DNA of 64,000 nucleotides from Emticicia oligotrophica DSM 17448. GTDB lineage: Bacteria; Bacteroidota; Bacteroidia; Cytophagales; Spirosomataceae. The DNA lies in assembly GCF_000263195.1 (NCBI RefSeq), contig NC_018748.1, forward strand, positions 3,224,001 to 3,288,000. The letters are read 5' to 3'. Shown here one piece after another: positions 9,535 through 21,300 of the stretch (the stretch's first letter is position 1; each line of letters opens with the position of its first letter). Below the pieces are notes generated by a model. The model saw only the letters and a program-made list of their open reading frames with translations, did no database searches and was not told the DNA's origin. A program made the position numbers and the translations under genes.

Positions 9535-10362
9535 ATGAAAGGAATTAGAAAAATAGCCATGCTACTATCTATTAGTAGTATAGCACATGCACAAAGAGGG
9601 ATTGAACTTACTTTGAAACACAGTGCAAATTCCAATAGATATGAAGTTTATGCAAAACCAAATTTTTCAAAACGAAATTTTCTATTAGGACCCTCTCAAA
9701 TAACTTTAGTGTTACCCTCAGAAGTAGCTGATGAAAAATTAAGAATTTCAAATGTAGATGGCGGGACTTGGGAAGATAATTCTGTGGTTTATAAGCCACT
9801 CGCGAATGAGCGAAATGATTATCATGGAGTAGCAACAATGGGTGCTAAAACTGATTTAGTAGAGGGAAATGAGACACTATTGTTTAGTTTTTCTTTGCCT
9901 AAAAATATTAAATCATCAGAAGTACGTTTATTTGATAACAATGAAGATCCTAATTCCTCTGCACCAGGGATGCAGGGTGGGGATTTTTCAAATACTTTAA
10001 ATGATGCTATCGCTGGAGATTTTTATCTTGGAAATTATAAAGAAACTTCTAAGAAAACAGTAAACCCTAAGGATAAAAAGAAAGAACTCTTAGATTTTGA
10101 GGATACAGGTTTAGTGTTGTTTCCAAATACAACTAAAGATGATTTTAAAGTTTCGTTGAGTGAAGTAAGTGAAGAAGAACTCGTGACATTAATTCTTAGT
10201 ACAGAAACTGGAAGGATTATTATGGAAGTAAAGACTAACAAAAAGGATTTAGAAGAGAAAATATTACATGTGCCTTCCGAATTACCAAGCCAGAATTTAG
10301 TAGTGAGGGTAAAAACTGAAAAAAAACTCTTTGGTCGAAAGTTAATTCTCGATAGAGAATAA
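9535..10362 (+). CDS. Cohesin-like secreted protein with T9SS type A-like C-terminal domain
   Basis: 275 residues. Signal peptide MKGIRKIAMLLSISSIAHAQ. Residues 20-160 repeat the fold of the 187-residue protein upstream (SNRYEVYAKPNF, GNETLLFSFSLP, SSAPGMQGGDFSNTL). A charged Lys/Asp/Glu linker (about 170-190) leads to a tail of about 80 residues: LVLFPNTTKDDFKVSL, LVTLILSTETGRII, LVVRVKTEKKLFGRKLIL. Spacing and hydrophobic pattern match the type A T9SS sorting domain (usual start YPNPTxDxFxVxL, end KLVxx). The canonical second Pro of the PNP motif is replaced by Thr. If functional, this would be the only member of the cluster with its own surface anchor. Confidence 0.7.
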   Translation: MKGIRKIAMLLSISSIAHAQRGIELTLKHSANSNRYEVYAKPNFSKRNFLLGPSQITLVLPSEVADEKLRISNVDGGTWEDNSVVYKPLANERNDYHGVATMGAKTDLVEGNETLLFSFSLPKNIKSSEVRLFDNNEDPNSSAPGMQGGDFSNTLNDAIAGDFYLGNYKETSKKTVNPKDKKKELLDFEDTGLVLFPNTTKDDFKVSLSEVSEEELVTLILSTETGRIIMEVKTNKKDLEEKILHVPSELPSQNLVVRVKTEKKLFGRKLILDRE

Positions 10363-10622
10363 AATAAAATTAAATTTTTAATAAGATAGGTGGTATCCAT
10401 ATAAAATGGATACAAGGCTGTGCTTTAACTATGAGTTTTAGAAAACGACAAAAAATGCCAGAAAACCTAACTAAAAGGTTGCTTATTTCAAAATAAGCAC
10501 AACTATCAATCATCACATAAAAGACTCGTTTAGGCTTTTTATGTAAAAAAGTAAACTAACTGTTAATATCCTTCATCAAATCAGAGAAATCTGATTTTGA
10601 TAAGCATAAATATAATATTGGG

Positions 10623-11978
10623 ATGAAGAATCTTTATATACATCATTTACTGTTTGTTTTTTTATCAGTACAACTAATTTTTGGAGGTATTAATGCCGAG
10701 GCTAAGAGCGAAGCTATTGGATTGGCAGTAAAGAAAAACAAAAGGAATAATATTCTAAGACTTCTATCTAAACTTGAGACAGATTTAACAGATGTTTCTC
10801 TCTCTCAAACCACTAGTGGTTCTTATGTAACCACTGGTAGTAATGTTACATTTACGCTTACTCTTAATAATGAAGGACAAACAAATATTTCTGGTCTTGA
10901 AATAACTGATATACTACCTTCTGAGTTATCCCTATTAAATGTATCTCCAAGTATAGGAACTACTAGTATCTTGAATAATATTATAACTTGGAGGATAGAT
11001 AACTTTCCCGCCTTTTCGACGCCGATTACCTTAAATATCACTGCAAAAGTCAATAGTTCTGGAGTGTTCAATAATTTCGCGGAAGTAACGGCGATGAATG
11101 AAACAGATATTGATAGTAAACCTAAAAACAATGTGTTGGTAGAAGATGATATCGCAATTGCTTGTACAAGTGTACCATATAGATATTGTTCGGGAGCTCA
11201 GATAGAGATAAGTGCATCAGCAACGTCAGGGTACAACAATTATCAATGGTATAGAAATGGTGAAATAATAGTAGGGGCTACAAGTCAGAGCTACACGATC
11301 ACAAGCGAAGGGAGTTACACATACACAGCAGACGTAAGTGTGGGTACTTCGAGTTGTACTGGGACTTTATGTTGTCCAATTGTTGTAGAGCGTTACCCTG
11401 AAATTGTTTTGACAGGAATTCAGACCTCACCAAGCTGTGGTAACAGCAATGGAAGTGTAAGTTTAACGGCAACTGGCGGAACGGGTAGTTACAGTTATAG
11501 TCGAGATGGTGTTAACTATTTCAGTACGAATATATTTAGTGGTTTAGTGGCGGGTACCTACAATTTTTATGTAAGAGACGGCATCGGATGTGTGGGAAAT
11601 ACAACAGTTACGTTAGTGAGCAATGATAGTAATATTAGCTTGGTAGCGACTCAGACGTCACCAAGTTGTGGTAACAGCAATGGAAGTGTGAGTTTAACGG
11701 CAACTGGCGGAACGGGTAGTTACAGTTATAGTAGAGATGGGATTAACTATTTCAGTACGAATATATTCAGTGGTTTAGTAGCGGGTACCTACAATTTTTA
11801 TGTGAAAGATGGCAGTGGATGTGTGGGAAGTATGACGTTGACATTAGTAAGTAATAACAGTAGTCTTAGTTTGACAGGAATTCAGACCTCACCAAGTTGT
11901 GGCAACAGCAATGGAAGTGTGAGTTTAACGGCAACTGGCGGAACGGGCAGTTACAGTTATAAGTCGAGATGGTGTTAA
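10623..11978 (+). CDS. Giant SprB-like adhesin, N-terminal part (frame broken at 11961)
   Basis: ATG at 10623 followed by a signal peptide (hydrophobic residues 8-22, ending GGINAEA). Residues about 50-175 form a DUF11-like beta-sandwich (VTFTLTLNNEGQTNISGLEI, TDILPSELSLL). Residues about 180-262 are an Ig-like module beginning CTSVPYRYCSGAQIEISA. From residue 263 SprB-type repeats begin: SPSCGNSNGSVSLTATGGTG, FSGLVAGTYNFYV, KDGSGCVGS. In the third repeat an extra A at 11961/11962 shifts the frame and creates a stop at 11976-11978. Further indels later restore this same frame, so the segment very probably belongs to one gene ending at 25922. SprB of Flavobacterium johnsoniae is the mobile adhesin of gliding; that role here is inferred. 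Confidence 0.8.
   Translation: MKNLYIHHLLFVFLSVQLIFGGINAEAKSEAIGLAVKKNKRNNILRLLSKLETDLTDVSLSQTTSGSYVTTGSNVTFTLTLNNEGQTNISGLEITDILPSELSLLNVSPSIGTTSILNNIITWRIDNFPAFSTPITLNITAKVNSSGVFNNFAEVTAMNETDIDSKPKNNVLVEDDIAIACTSVPYRYCSGAQIEISASATSGYNNYQWYRNGEIIVGATSQSYTITSEGSYTYTADVSVGTSSCTGTLCCPIVVERYPEIVLTGIQTSPSCGNSNGSVSLTATGGTGSYSYSRDGVNYFSTNIFSGLVAGTYNFYVRDGIGCVGNTTVTLVSNDSNISLVATQTSPSCGNSNGSVSLTATGGTGSYSYSRDGINYFSTNIFSGLVAGTYNFYVKDGSGCVGSMTLTLVSNNSSLSLTGIQTSPSCGNSNGSVSLTATGGTGSYSYKSRWC
11163..11408 (+). repeat. Ig-like module, copy 1 of a near-identical duplicated segment
   Basis: The 246 bp from the Cys codon of CTSVPYRYC to the first SprB repeat recur at 15552-15797 with only a few silent changes (for example CTCAGATA versus CTCAAATA). 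The similarity continues into the following repeats. Confidence 0.85.
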
Positions 11979-14900
11979 CTATTTCAGTACGAATGTATTC
12001 AGTGGTTTAGTAGCGGGTACCTACAATTTTTATGTGAAAGATGGCAGCGGATGTGTGGGAAGTACAACAGTTACGTTAGTGAGCAATGATAGTAATATTA
12101 GCTTGGTAGCGACTCAGACCTCACCAAGTTGTGGCAACGGCAATGGAAGTGTGAGTTTAACGGCAACTGGCGGAACGGGTAGTTATAGTTACAGCCGCGA
12201 TGGGATTAACTATTTCAGTACAAATGTATTCAGTGGTTTAGTAGCAGGAACCTACAATTTTTATGTGAAAGACGGCAGTGGATGTGTAGGAAGTATGACC
12301 TTGACATTAGTAAGTAATAACAGTAGTCTTAGCTTGACAGGAATTCAGACCTCACCAAGTTGTGGCAACAGCAATGGAAGTGTGAGTTTAACGGCAACTG
12401 GAGGAACGGGCAGTTACAGTTATAGTAGAGATGGGATTAACTATTTCAGTACGAATGTATTCAGTGGTTTAGTAGCAGGTACCTACAATTTTTATGTGAA
12501 AGATGGCAGTGGATGTGTGGGAAATACAACAGTTACGTTAGTGAGCAATAACAGTAGTCTTAGTTTGACAGGAATTCAGACCTCACCAAGTTGTGGTAAC
12601 AGCAATGGAAGTGTGAGTTTAACGGCAACTGGAGGAACGGGTAGTTACAGTTACAGCCGCGATGGGATTAACTATTTCAGTACGAATGTATTCAGTGGTT
12701 TAGTAGCGGGTACCTACAATTTTTTATGTGAAAGACGGCAGTGGATGTGTAGGAAGTATGACCTTGACATTAGTAAGTAATAACAGTAGTCTTAGTTTGA
12801 CAGGAATTCAGACCTCACCAAGCTGTGGTAACAGCAATGGAAGTGTGAGTTTAACGGCAACTGGCGGAACGGGCAGTTACAGTTATAGTAGAGATGGAAT
12901 TAACTATTTCAGTACGAATGTATTCAGTGGTTTAGTAGCGGGTACCTACAATTTTTTATGTGAAAGACGGCAGTGGATGTGTAGGAAGTATGACCTTGAC
13001 ATTAGTAAGTAATAACAGTAGTCTTAGTTTGACAGGAATTCAGACCTCACCAAGTTGTGGCAACAGCAATGGAAGTGTGAGTTTAACGGCAACTGGAGGA
13101 ACGGGCAGTTACAGTTATAGTAGAGATGGGATTAACTATTTCAGTACGAATGTATTCAGTGGTTTAGTAGCAGGTACCTACAATTTTTATGTGAAAGATG
13201 GCAGTGGATGTGTGGGAAATACAACAGTTACGTTAGTGAGACAATAACAGTAGTCTTAGTTTGACAGGAATTCAGACCTCACCAAGTTGTGGCAACAGCA
13301 ATGGAAGTGTGAGTTTAATGGCAACTGGAGGAACGGGTAGTTACAGTTATAGTAGAGATGGGATTAACTATTTCAGTACGAATGTATTCAGTGGTTTAGT
13401 AGCGGGTACCTACAATTTTTATGTGAAAGATGGCAGCGGATGTGTGGGAAGTACAACAGTTACGTTAGTGAGCAATGATAGTAATATTAGCTTGGTAGCG
13501 ACTCAGACCTCACCAAGTTGTGGCAACGGCAATGGAAGTGTGAGTTTAACGGCAACTGGCGGAACGGGTAGTTATAGTTACAGCCGCGATGGGATTAACT
13601 ATTTCAGTACAAATGTATTCAGTGGTTTAGTAGCAGGAACCTACAATTTTTATGTGAAAGACGGCAGTGGATGTGTGGGAAGTACAACAGTTACGTTAGT
13701 AAGTAATAACAGTAGTCTTAGTTTGACAGGAATTCAGACCTCACCAAGTTGTGGTAACAGCAATGGAAGTGTGAGTTTAACGGCAACTGGCGGAACGGGC
13801 AGTTACAGTTATAGTAGAGATGGAATTAACTATTTCAGTACAAATGTATTCAGTGGTTTAGTAGCAGGAACCTACAATTTTTATGTGAAAGATGGCAGCG
13901 GATGTGTGGGAAGTATGACGTTGACATTAGTAAGTAATAACAGTAGTCTTAGTTTGACAGGAATTCAGACCTCACCAAGTTGTGGCAACAGCAATGGAAG
14001 TGTGAGTTTAACGGCAACTGGCGGAACGGGCAGTTATAGTTACAGCCGAGATGGTGTTAACTATTTCAGTACGAATGTATTCAGTGGTTTAGTAGCGGGT
14101 ACCTACAATTTTTATGTGAAAGATGGCAGCGGATGTGTGGGAAGTACAACAGTTACGTTAGTAAGTAATAACAGTAGTCTTAGTTTGACAGGAATTCAGA
14201 CCTCACCAAGTTGTGGCAACGGCAATGGAAGTGTGAGTTTAACGGCAACTGGCGGAACGGGCAGTTATAGTTACAGCCGAGATGGGATTAACTATTTCAG
14301 TACGAATGTATTCAGTGGTTTAGTAGCAGGTACCTACAATTTTTATGTGAAAGACGGCAGTGGATGTGTAGGAAGTATGACCTTGACATTAGTAAGTAAT
14401 AACAGTAGTCTTAGTTTGACAGGAATTCAGACCTCACCAAGTTGTGGTAACAGCAATGGAAGTGTGAGTTTAACGGCAACTGGAGGAACGGGCAGTTACA
14501 GTTACAGTAGAGATGGGATTAACTATTTCAGTACGAATGTATTCAGTGGTTTAGTAGCAGGTACCTACAATTTTTATGTGAAAGACGGCAGTGGATGTGT
14601 GGGAAATACAACAGTTACGTTAGTGAGCAATAATAGTAGTCTTAGTTTGACAGGAATTCAGACGTCACCAAGTTGTGGTAACAGCAATGGAAGTGTGAGT
14701 TTAATGGCAACTGGCGGAACGGGCAGTTACAGTTATAGTAGAGATGGGATTAACTATTTCAGTACGAATGTATTCAGTGGTTTAGTAGCGGGTACCTACA
14801 ATTTTATGTGAAAGACGGCAGCGGATGTGTGGGAAGTATGACCTTGACATTAGTAAGTAATAACAGTAGTCTTAGTTTGACAGGAATTCAGACCTCACCA

Positions 14901-15338
14901 AGTTGTGGTAACAGCAATGGAAGTGTGAGTTTAACGGCAACTGGCGGAACGGGTAGTTACAGTTATAGTAGAGATGGTGTTAACTATTTCAGTACGAATC
15001 GTATTCAGTGGTTTAGTAGCAGGTACCTACAATTTTATGTAAGAGACGGCATCGGATGTGTGGGAAATACAACAGTTACGTTAGTGAGCAATGATAGTAA
15101 TATTAGCTTGGTAGCGACTCAGACGTCACCAAGTTGTGGTAACAGCAATGGAAGTGTGAGTTTAACGGCAACTGGCGGAACGGGTAGTTACAGTTATAGT
15201 AGAGATGGGATTAACTATTTCAGTACAAATGTATTCAGTGGTTTAGTAGCGGGTACATATAATTTTTACGTAAGAGATGGGAGTGGGTGTTTAGGAAGTA
15301 CATCGATTACGCTTGTAAATAGCAGTAGTAATCTTATT
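11409..15338 (+). repeat. Tandem array 1: 17 copies of a 231-bp SprB-type repeat
   Basis: Copies begin at the Leu codon of LTGIQTSPSCG or LVATQTSPSCG, at 11409, 11640, 11871, 12103, 12334, 12565, 12797, 13029, 13261, 13492, 13723, 13954, 14185, 14416, 14647, 14877 and 15108. The period is 231 bp except where single-base indels occur. Each copy carries the SprB features: Cys near the start, NGSxxxxATGGTG, a central G-L-x-AGTY and a final DGxGC. Confidence 0.92.
11979..14807 (+). pseudogene. Giant adhesin, middle part: repeat array with successive frameshifts
   Basis: This stretch keeps coding for the 77-residue SprB-type repeat, but the frame changes five times between 11961 and 14806. Compared with the unchanged repeat copies there is +1 A at 11961/11962, +1 T (T6 for T5) at about 12720-12725, +1 T at about 12952-12957, +1 A at 13241, and -1 T (T4) at about 14802-14805. 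The sum is +3, so the frame at 14808 equals the frame at 10623. The resulting fragments (12034-12780, 12728-13012, 12960-13247, 13261-14811) start at GTG/TTG codons inside repeats and are not separate genes. Either sequencing errors inside an unpolished repeat or a truly decayed gene could explain this; the clustering favours errors. Confidence 0.75.
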
Positions 15339-18300
15339 TTATCGTCGGTAGCTACGTGTGCTAACGGTACAAGTAATGTGACTTTAACCGCTACTGGAGG
15401 TATTAATCCATACCAATTTAATGAAGGAGGGTCAGGATTTGTAAGTAGTAATGTATTTACTAATGTATCAAATGGAAGTCATACATATACAGTTAGAGAT
15501 GGGCAGGGGTGTACTGCTACAACGAGTGTAGAGGTAAATTGTCCAACAGAATGTACAAGTGTACCATATAGATATTGTTCGGGAGCTCAAATAGAGATAA
15601 GTGCATCAGCAACGTCAGGGTACAACAATTATCAATGGTATAGAAATGGTGAAATAATAGTAGGGGCTACAAGTCAGAGCTACACGATCACAAGCGAAGG
15701 GAGTTACACATATACAGCAGACGTAAGTGTGGGTACTTCGAGTTGTACTGGGACTTTATGTTGTCCAATTGTTGTAGAGCGTTACCCTGAAATTGTTTTG
15801 ACAGGAATTCAGACCTCACCAAGTTGTGGTAACAGTAATGGAAGTGTAAGTTTAACGGCAACTGGCGGAACGGGTAGTTACAGTTATAGTAGAGATGGTG
15901 TTAACTATTTCAGTACGAATATATTTAGTGGTTTAGTAGCAGGTACCTACAATTTTTATGTAAGAGACGGCATCGGATGTGTGGGAAATACAACAGTTAC
16001 GTTAGTGAGCAATGATAGTAATATTAGCTTGGTAGCGACTCAGACCTCACCAAGTTGTGGCAACAGCAACGGAAGTGTGAGTTTAACGGCAACTGGCGGA
16101 ACGGGTAGTTACAGTTATAGTAGAGATGGGATTAACTATTTCAGTACGAATGTATTCAGTGGTTTAGTAGCAGGTACCTACAATTTTTATGTGAAAGATG
16201 GCAGTGGATGTATGGGAAGTATGACCTTGACATTAGTAAGTAATAACAGTAGTCTTAGTTTGACAGGAATTCAGACCTCACCAAGTTGTGGTAACAGCAA
16301 TGGAAGTGTGAGTTTAACGGCAACTGGCGGAACGGGTAGTTACAGTTATAGTAGAGATGGGATTAACTATTTCAGTACGAATGTATTCAGTGGTTTAGTA
16401 GCGGGTACCTACAATTTTTATGTGAAAGACGGCAGTGGATGTGTAGGAAGTATGACCTTGACATTAGTAAGTAATAACAGTAGTCTTAGTTTGACAGGAA
16501 TTCAGACCTCACCAAGTTGTGGTAACAGCAATGGAAGTGTGAGTTTAATGGCAACTGGAGGAACGGGCAGTTACAGTTATAGTAGAGATGGGATTAACTA
16601 TTTCAGTACGAATGTATTCAGTGGTTTAGTAGCAGGTACCTACAATTTTTATGTGAAAGACGGCAGTGGATGTGTAGGAAGTATGACCTTGACATTAGTA
16701 AGTAATAACAGTAGTCTTAGTTTGACAGGAATTCAGACCTCACCAAGTTGTGGTAACAGCAATGGAAGTGTGAGTTTAACGGCAACTGGCGGAACGGGCA
16801 GTTACAGTTATAGTAGAGATGGGATTAACTATTTCAGTACGAATATATTCAGTGGTTTAGTAGCAGGTACCTACAATTTTTATGTGAAAGACGGCAGCGG
16901 ATGTGTGGGAAGTATGACCTTGACATTAGTAAGTAATAACAGTAGTCTTAGTTTGACAGGAATTCAGACCTCACCAAGCTGTGGTAACAGCAATGGAAGT
17001 GTGAGTTTAACGGCAACTGGCGGAACGGGTAGTTACAGTTATAGTAGAGATGGGATTAACTATTTCAGTACAAATGTATTCAGTGGTTTAGTAGCAGGTA
17101 CCTACAATTTTTATGTGAAAGATGGCAGCGGATGTGTGGGAAGTACAACAGTTACGTTAGTGAGCAATGATAGTAATATTAGCTTGGTAGCGACTCAGAC
17201 CTCACCAAGTTGTGGTAACAGTAATGGAAGTGTGGGTTTAACGGCAACTGGCGGAACGGGCAGTTACAGTTATAGTAGAGATGGGATTAACTATTTCAGT
17301 ACGAATGTATTCAGTGGTTTAGTAGCAGGTACCTACAATTTTTATGTGAAAGATGGCAGTGGATGTGTGGGAAGTATGACGTTGACATTAGTAAGTAATA
17401 ACAGTAGTCTTAGTTTGACAGGAATTCAGACCTCACCAAGTTGTGGTAACAGCAATGGAAGTGTGAGTTTAACGGCAACTGGCGGAACGGGTAGTTACAG
17501 TTATAGTAGAGATGGTGTTAACTATTTCAGTACGAATGTATTCAGTGGTTTAGTAGCAGGTACCTACAATTTTTATGTGAAAGACGGCAGCGGATGTGTG
17601 GGAAGTATGACCTTGACATTAGTAAGTAATAATAGTAGTCTTAGTTTGACAGGAATTCAGACCTCACCAAGTTGTGGTAACAGCAATGGAAGTGTGAGTT
17701 TAACGGCAACTGGAGGAACGGGTAGTTACAGTTATAGTAGAGATGGGATTAACTATTTCAGTACGAATGTATTCAGTGGTTTAGTAGCAGGTACCTACAA
17801 TTTTTATGTGAAAGATGGCAGTGGATGTGTGGGAAGTACAACAGTTACGTTAGTAAGTAATAACAGTAGTCTTAGTTTGACAGGAATTCAGACCTCACCA
17901 AGTTGTGGTAACAGCAATGGAAGTGTGAGTTTAACGGCAACTGGCGGAACGGGTAGTTACAGTTACAGTAGAGATGGGATTAACTATTTCAGTACGAATG
18001 TATTCAGTGATTTAGTAGCAGGTACCTACAATTTTTATGTGAAAGACGGCAGCGGATGTGTGGGAAGTATGACCTTGACATTAGTAAGTAATAACAGTAG
18101 TTTTAATTTGACAGGAATTCAGACCTCACCAAGTTGTGGTAACAGCAATGGAAGTGTGAGTTTAACGGCAACTGGCGGAACGGGTAGTTACAGTTATAGT
18201 AGAGATGGTGTTAACTATTTCAGTACGAATGTATTCAGTGGTTTAGTAGCAGGTACCTACAATTTTTATGTGAAAGACGGCAGCGGATGTGTGGGAAGTA

Positions 18301-21300
18301 TGACCTTGACATTAGTAAGTAATAACAGTAGTCTTAGTTTGACAGGAATTCAGACCTCGCCAAGTTGTGGTAACAGCAATGGAAGTGTGAGTTTAACGGC
18401 AACTGGCGGAACGGGTAGTTACAGTTATAGTAGAGATGGGATTAACTATTTCAGTACAAATGTATTCAGTGGTTTAGTAGCGGGTACCTACAATTTTTAT
18501 GTGAAAGACGGCAGTGGATGTGTAGGAAGTATGACCTTGACATTAGTAAGTAATAACAGTAGTCTTAGCTTGACAGGAATTCAGACCTCACCAAGTTGTG
18601 GTAACAGCAATGGAAGTGTGAGTTTAACGGCAACTGGCGGAACGGGCAGTTACAGTTATAGTAGAGATGGGATTAACTATTTCAGTACAAATGTATTCAG
18701 TGGTTTAGTAGCAGGAACCTACAATTTTTATGTGAAAGATGGCAGCGGATGTGTGGGAAGTATGACGTTGACATTAGTAAGTAATAACAGTAGTCTTAGT
18801 TTGACAGGAATTCAGACCTCACCAAGTTGTGGCAACAGCAATGGAAGTGTGAGTTTAACGGCAACTGGCGGAACGGGCAGTTATAGTTACAGCCGAGATG
18901 GTGTTAACTATTTCAGTACAAATGTATTCAGTGGTTTAGTAGCGGGTACCTACAATTTTTATGTGAAAGACGGCAGTGGATGTGTGGGAAGTATGACCTT
19001 GACATTAGTAAGTAATAACAGTAGTCTTAGCTTGACAGGAATTCAGACCTCACCAAGTTGTGGTAACAGCAATGGAAGTGTGAGTTTAACGGCAACTGGC
19101 GGAACGGGCAGTTACAGTTACAGTAGAGATGGGATTAACTATTTCAGTACGAATGTATTCAGTGGTTTAGTAGCAGGTACCTACAATTTTTATGTGAAAG
19201 ATGGCAGTGGATGTGTGGGAAGTATGACCTTGACATTAGTAAGTAATAACAGTAGTCTTAGTTTGACAGGAATTCAGACCTCACCAAGTTGTGGTAACAG
19301 CAATGGAAGTGTGAGTTTAATGGCAACTGGAGGAACGGGTAGTTACAGTTATAGTAGAGATGGGATTAACTATTTCAGTACGAATATATTTAGTGGTTTA
19401 GTAGCAGGAACCTACAATTTTTATGTAAGAGACGGCATCGGATGTGTGGGAAGTACAACAGTTACGTTAGTGAGCAATGATAGTAATATTAGCTTGGTAG
19501 CGACTCAGACCTCACCAAGCTGTGGCAACAGCAATGGAAGTGTGAGTTTAACGGCAACTGGAGGAACGGGCAGTTACAGTTATAGTAGAGATGGTGTTAA
19601 CTATTTCAGTACGAATGTATTCAGTGGTTTAGTAGCAGGTACCTACAATTTTTATGTGAAAGATGGCAGCGGATGTGTGGGAAGTATGACGTTGACATTA
19701 GTAAGTAATAACAGTAGTCTTAGTTTGACAGGAATTCAGACCTCACCAAGTTGTGGTAACAGCAATGGAAGTGTGAGTTTAACGGCAACTGGCGGAACGG
19801 GCAGTTACAGTTATAGTAGAGATGGGATTAACTATTTCAGTACGAATGTATTCAGTGGTTTAGTAGCAGGTACCTACAATTTTTATGTGAAAGATGGCAG
19901 TGGATGTGTGGGAAGTATGACGTTGACATTAGTAAGTAATAACAGTAGTCTTAGTTTGACAGGAATTCAGACCTCACCAAGTTGTGGTAACAGCAATGGA
20001 AGTGTGAGTTTAACGGCAACTGGCGGAACGGGTAGTTATAGTTACAGCCGCGATGGGATTAACTATTTCAGTACAAATGTATTCAGTGGTTTAGTAGCAG
20101 GTACCTACAATTTTTATGTGAAAGATGGCAGTGGATGTGTGGGAAGTACAACAGTTACGTTAGTAAATGATAATATTAATCCTTCTACACCATTAGTTAC
20201 TACAAACTTGACAAACTTATGTGTAAATGAGGTTGCAAATTTGACAGTTAGTAATTGTACGGGTACGGTTATTTGGAGTACAGGAAGTACTCAGAATTCT
20301 ATTACAGTAAGCGAGAGTGGTAGTTACAGTGCAACTTGTACGAACGCATGTGGGGTGAGTACACGCTCAAATGTAGTACAAATAAGCAAGGGTACATCTC
20401 CAGTAGCACCTATCATTGTCAGTGATAAAACTGATATATGTGTAAATGAGGTTGCAAATCTGACAGTTAGTAATTGTACGGGTACGGTTATTTGGAGTAC
20501 AGGAAGTACTCAGAGCTCGATTACAGTAGGCGAGAGTGGTAGTTACAGTGCAACATGTACGAATGCGTGTGGGGTGAGTGCACGCTCAAATGTAGTACAA
20601 ATAAGCAAGGGTACATCTCCAGTAGCACCTATCATTGTCAGTGATAAAACTGATATATGTGTAAATGAGGTTGCAAATCTGACAGTTAGTAATTGTACGG
20701 GTACGGTTATTTGGAGTACAGGAAGTACTCAGAGCTCGGTTACAGTAGGCGAGAGTGGTAGTTACAGTGCAACATGTACGAATGCGTGTGGGGTGAGTGC
20801 ACGCTCAAATGTAGTACAAATAAGTAAAGGTATAATTCCAAGTGCTCCTAATTTTGCAATGGAAAGTACAATTTGTTGTGAAGGCTCCCATGTAAAGTTA
20901 ATAGCAACATGTAGTGTGGGTAGTATTGTTTGGAGCTCAGGTGAAACGGATGCTGAAATAAAAGTTTACAAGAGTGGTATTTATACAGCAACTTGTATAA
21001 ATGCATGTGGAAGTGTCGAGGGACAAAAAAATGTCACAATCATAAATGTACCGCCACCAATGGTAGCTGTTATTACAAGTAGTAAACCGAGTATCTGTGA
21101 AGGTGAATTTACAACTTTGACCGCTATTGGATGTAATGGTTCTGTTGTTTGGAATACAGGGGTGTCTGGTAGTATCATAACTGTTAATAAAGTGGGAGTT
21201 TATACCGCAAAATGTATGAATATTTGCGGTGAAAGTCTAAATAGTAATGAGTTATTAATAAGCTCTAGCACTAGACCATCATCACCATTGATTAGTAGTG

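Noticed and set aside
10393-10544. Several hairpins (10393-10413, 10480-10499, 10515-10544) before the giant adhesin gene
   Set aside because: Stems of 8-9 bp in AT-rich DNA without T tails on either strand. Too weak to call terminators or regulatory RNA, though the clustering was noted.
12720-14806. Phase variation through the T tract of the repeat
   Set aside because: The tract is only T5, is changed in just a few copies, and other indels (A, C) lie outside it. A frame error in one of many identical tracts would be a poor switch.
12034-14811. Four separate small repeat-protein genes
   Set aside because: Their starts are GTG/TTG codons inside repeat units, and they have no signal peptides or promoters. 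They are pieces of one frame-broken gene.
11409-20165. Possible CRISPR or non-coding satellite because of many regular repeats
   Set aside because: The repeat length (231 bp) is a multiple of three, the units are contiguous without spacers, and all copies encode the same SprB-type protein repeat.
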